A stretch of DNA of 64,000 nucleotides from Pseudomonadota bacterium (GTDB taxonomy: Bacteria > Pseudomonadota > Alphaproteobacteria > Rhizobiales > Rhizobiaceae): NCBI GenBank assembly GCA_023399465.1, contig JAEWPB010000095.1:1-64000 (forward strand), in the 5' to 3' direction. Both the position numbers and the translations under genes were made by a program. This document shows positions 63,488-64,000 of the stretch, piece by piece. The notes beneath the pieces were generated by a model, which saw only the letters and a list, made by a program, of their open reading frames with translations, was not told where the DNA came from and ran no database searches. Each line of letters opens with the position of its first letter. The first letter of the stretch is position 1.

Positions 63488-64000
63488 GTGTTCGACTATG
63501 TCATCGTCGGTGGGGGATCGGCGGGTGCAGTCCTGGCGGCCCGTCTCAGTGAAGATCCCGGGATCCGTGTCTGCCTGCTGGAGGCCGGGGGGGACGGCAG
63601 CGATCTGATGATGCGGGTTCCGGTCGGAGCGAGCGCGATCGTTCCCGGCCATCTGGCATCCGGCAACTGGGCCTTCGCAACCGTGCCGCAACCCGGACTC
63701 AATGGCCGGCGCGGCTACCAGCCACGCGGCCGGGGGCTCGGCGGGTCGAGCTCGATCAACGCGATGCTCTATGTTCGCGGCCACCGCTCGGACTATGACG
63801 AATGGGCGGAACTTGGCTGCACCGGCTGGTCCTATGACGATGTGCTGCCCTACTTTCTCAAGGCCGAGGACAACGAGCGTGGCAGCGATGGCTATCACGG
63901 GCAGGGTGGGCCACTGCCGGTCGCCGATGCCCGCTGGGCGCGGCCGATCAACGAGGATTTCGCGCTGGCGGCGGTGTCGCAGGGGCTGAACCGCACTGAC
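63488..64000 (+). CDS. GMC-family FAD oxidoreductase, 5' part (cut by window end)
   Basis: The first 171 residues of a glucose-methanol-choline oxidoreductase are visible. The start GTG 63488 follows the strong site GGGAGGAG. The N-terminal FAD fold is YVIVGGGSAGAVLAARLSED, and the GMC signature GRGLGGSSSINAMLYVRGH follows at about 90-108. WSYDDVLPYFLKAEDNERG is also conserved. Such enzymes include choline dehydrogenase and alkanol dehydrogenases (AlkJ-like); the short part seen does not allow the substrate to be named. The gene runs off the right edge. Confidence 0.9.
   Translation, partial: MFDYVIVGGGSAGAVLAARLSEDPGIRVCLLEAGGDGSDLMMRVPVGASAIVPGHLASGNWAFATVPQPGLNGRRGYQPRGRGLGGSSSINAMLYVRGHRSDYDEWAELGCTGWSYDDVLPYFLKAEDNERGSDGYHGQGGPLPVADARWARPINEDFALAAVSQGLNRTD

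Overview
The window is a 64 kb piece of a GC-rich alphaproteobacterial chromosome, almost certainly from the Rhizobiaceae (Sinorhizobium/Rhizobium-like). The clearest markers are an unmistakable RirA iron regulator, a CbrA-type cell-cycle histidine kinase beside a phasin, a zwf-pgl-edd Entner-Doudoroff operon, and a tRNA-His of the divergent alphaproteobacterial type (no G-1, A73). From memory, the order aceA - regulator - potFGHI - acsA - cbrA - phaP - mmsA - fbpA - rirA - dppABCDF resembles one region of the Sinorhizobium meliloti chromosome. This could not be searched here.

Left part (1-21.6 kb): the end of an Mrp-type cation/proton antiporter operon, with a 1036-residue subunit carrying two proton-channel modules in one chain; a lipoprotein hydrolase; two paralogous arginine/ornithine-type antiporters followed by arginine deiminase; an RND efflux pump pair; an AI-2E-type permease; and small envelope proteins. 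Next come a FecR-domain protein with a [K/R]PD repeat tail facing a CHASE2-adenylate cyclase, and a LysR regulator divergent from an SDR-fold protein that lacks the usual YxxxK pair.

Middle part (21.6-48.3 kb) is central carbon, polyamine and polyhydroxybutyrate-linked metabolism. It holds zwf-pgl-edd, puuA/puuB-like gamma-glutamylputrescine genes, isocitrate lyase with its divergent ScfR/RamB-type regulator, the putrescine importer potFGHI with a strong hairpin between potF and potG, an AsmA-like protein, acetoacetyl-CoA synthetase, a probable small RNA, an iron permease, the CbrA-like kinase and the phasin.

The accessory part is 48.3-50.2 kb. Directly after tRNA-His lies a lower-GC island with one solitary reverse transcriptase (446 aa, YIDD catalytic box) on the minus strand. 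About 480 bases upstream of it lack a credible gene and contain overlapping inverted repeats. This layout resembles defence-associated (DRT / unknown-group) reverse transcriptases that work with a non-coding RNA, and it is the best candidate here for an undescribed system.

Right part (50.2-64 kb): a double-CDGSH iron-sulfur protein, DUF982 and PRC-barrel proteins, a GNAT acetyltransferase, a LysR regulator divergent from mmsA, a small membrane protein, the ferric-iron binding protein FbpA divergent from RirA (with two candidate IRO boxes and one candidate Irr ICE box between them), a complete dppABCDF dipeptide transporter operon, and the start of a GMC oxidoreductase. No CRISPR array, insertion sequence or prophage was seen.
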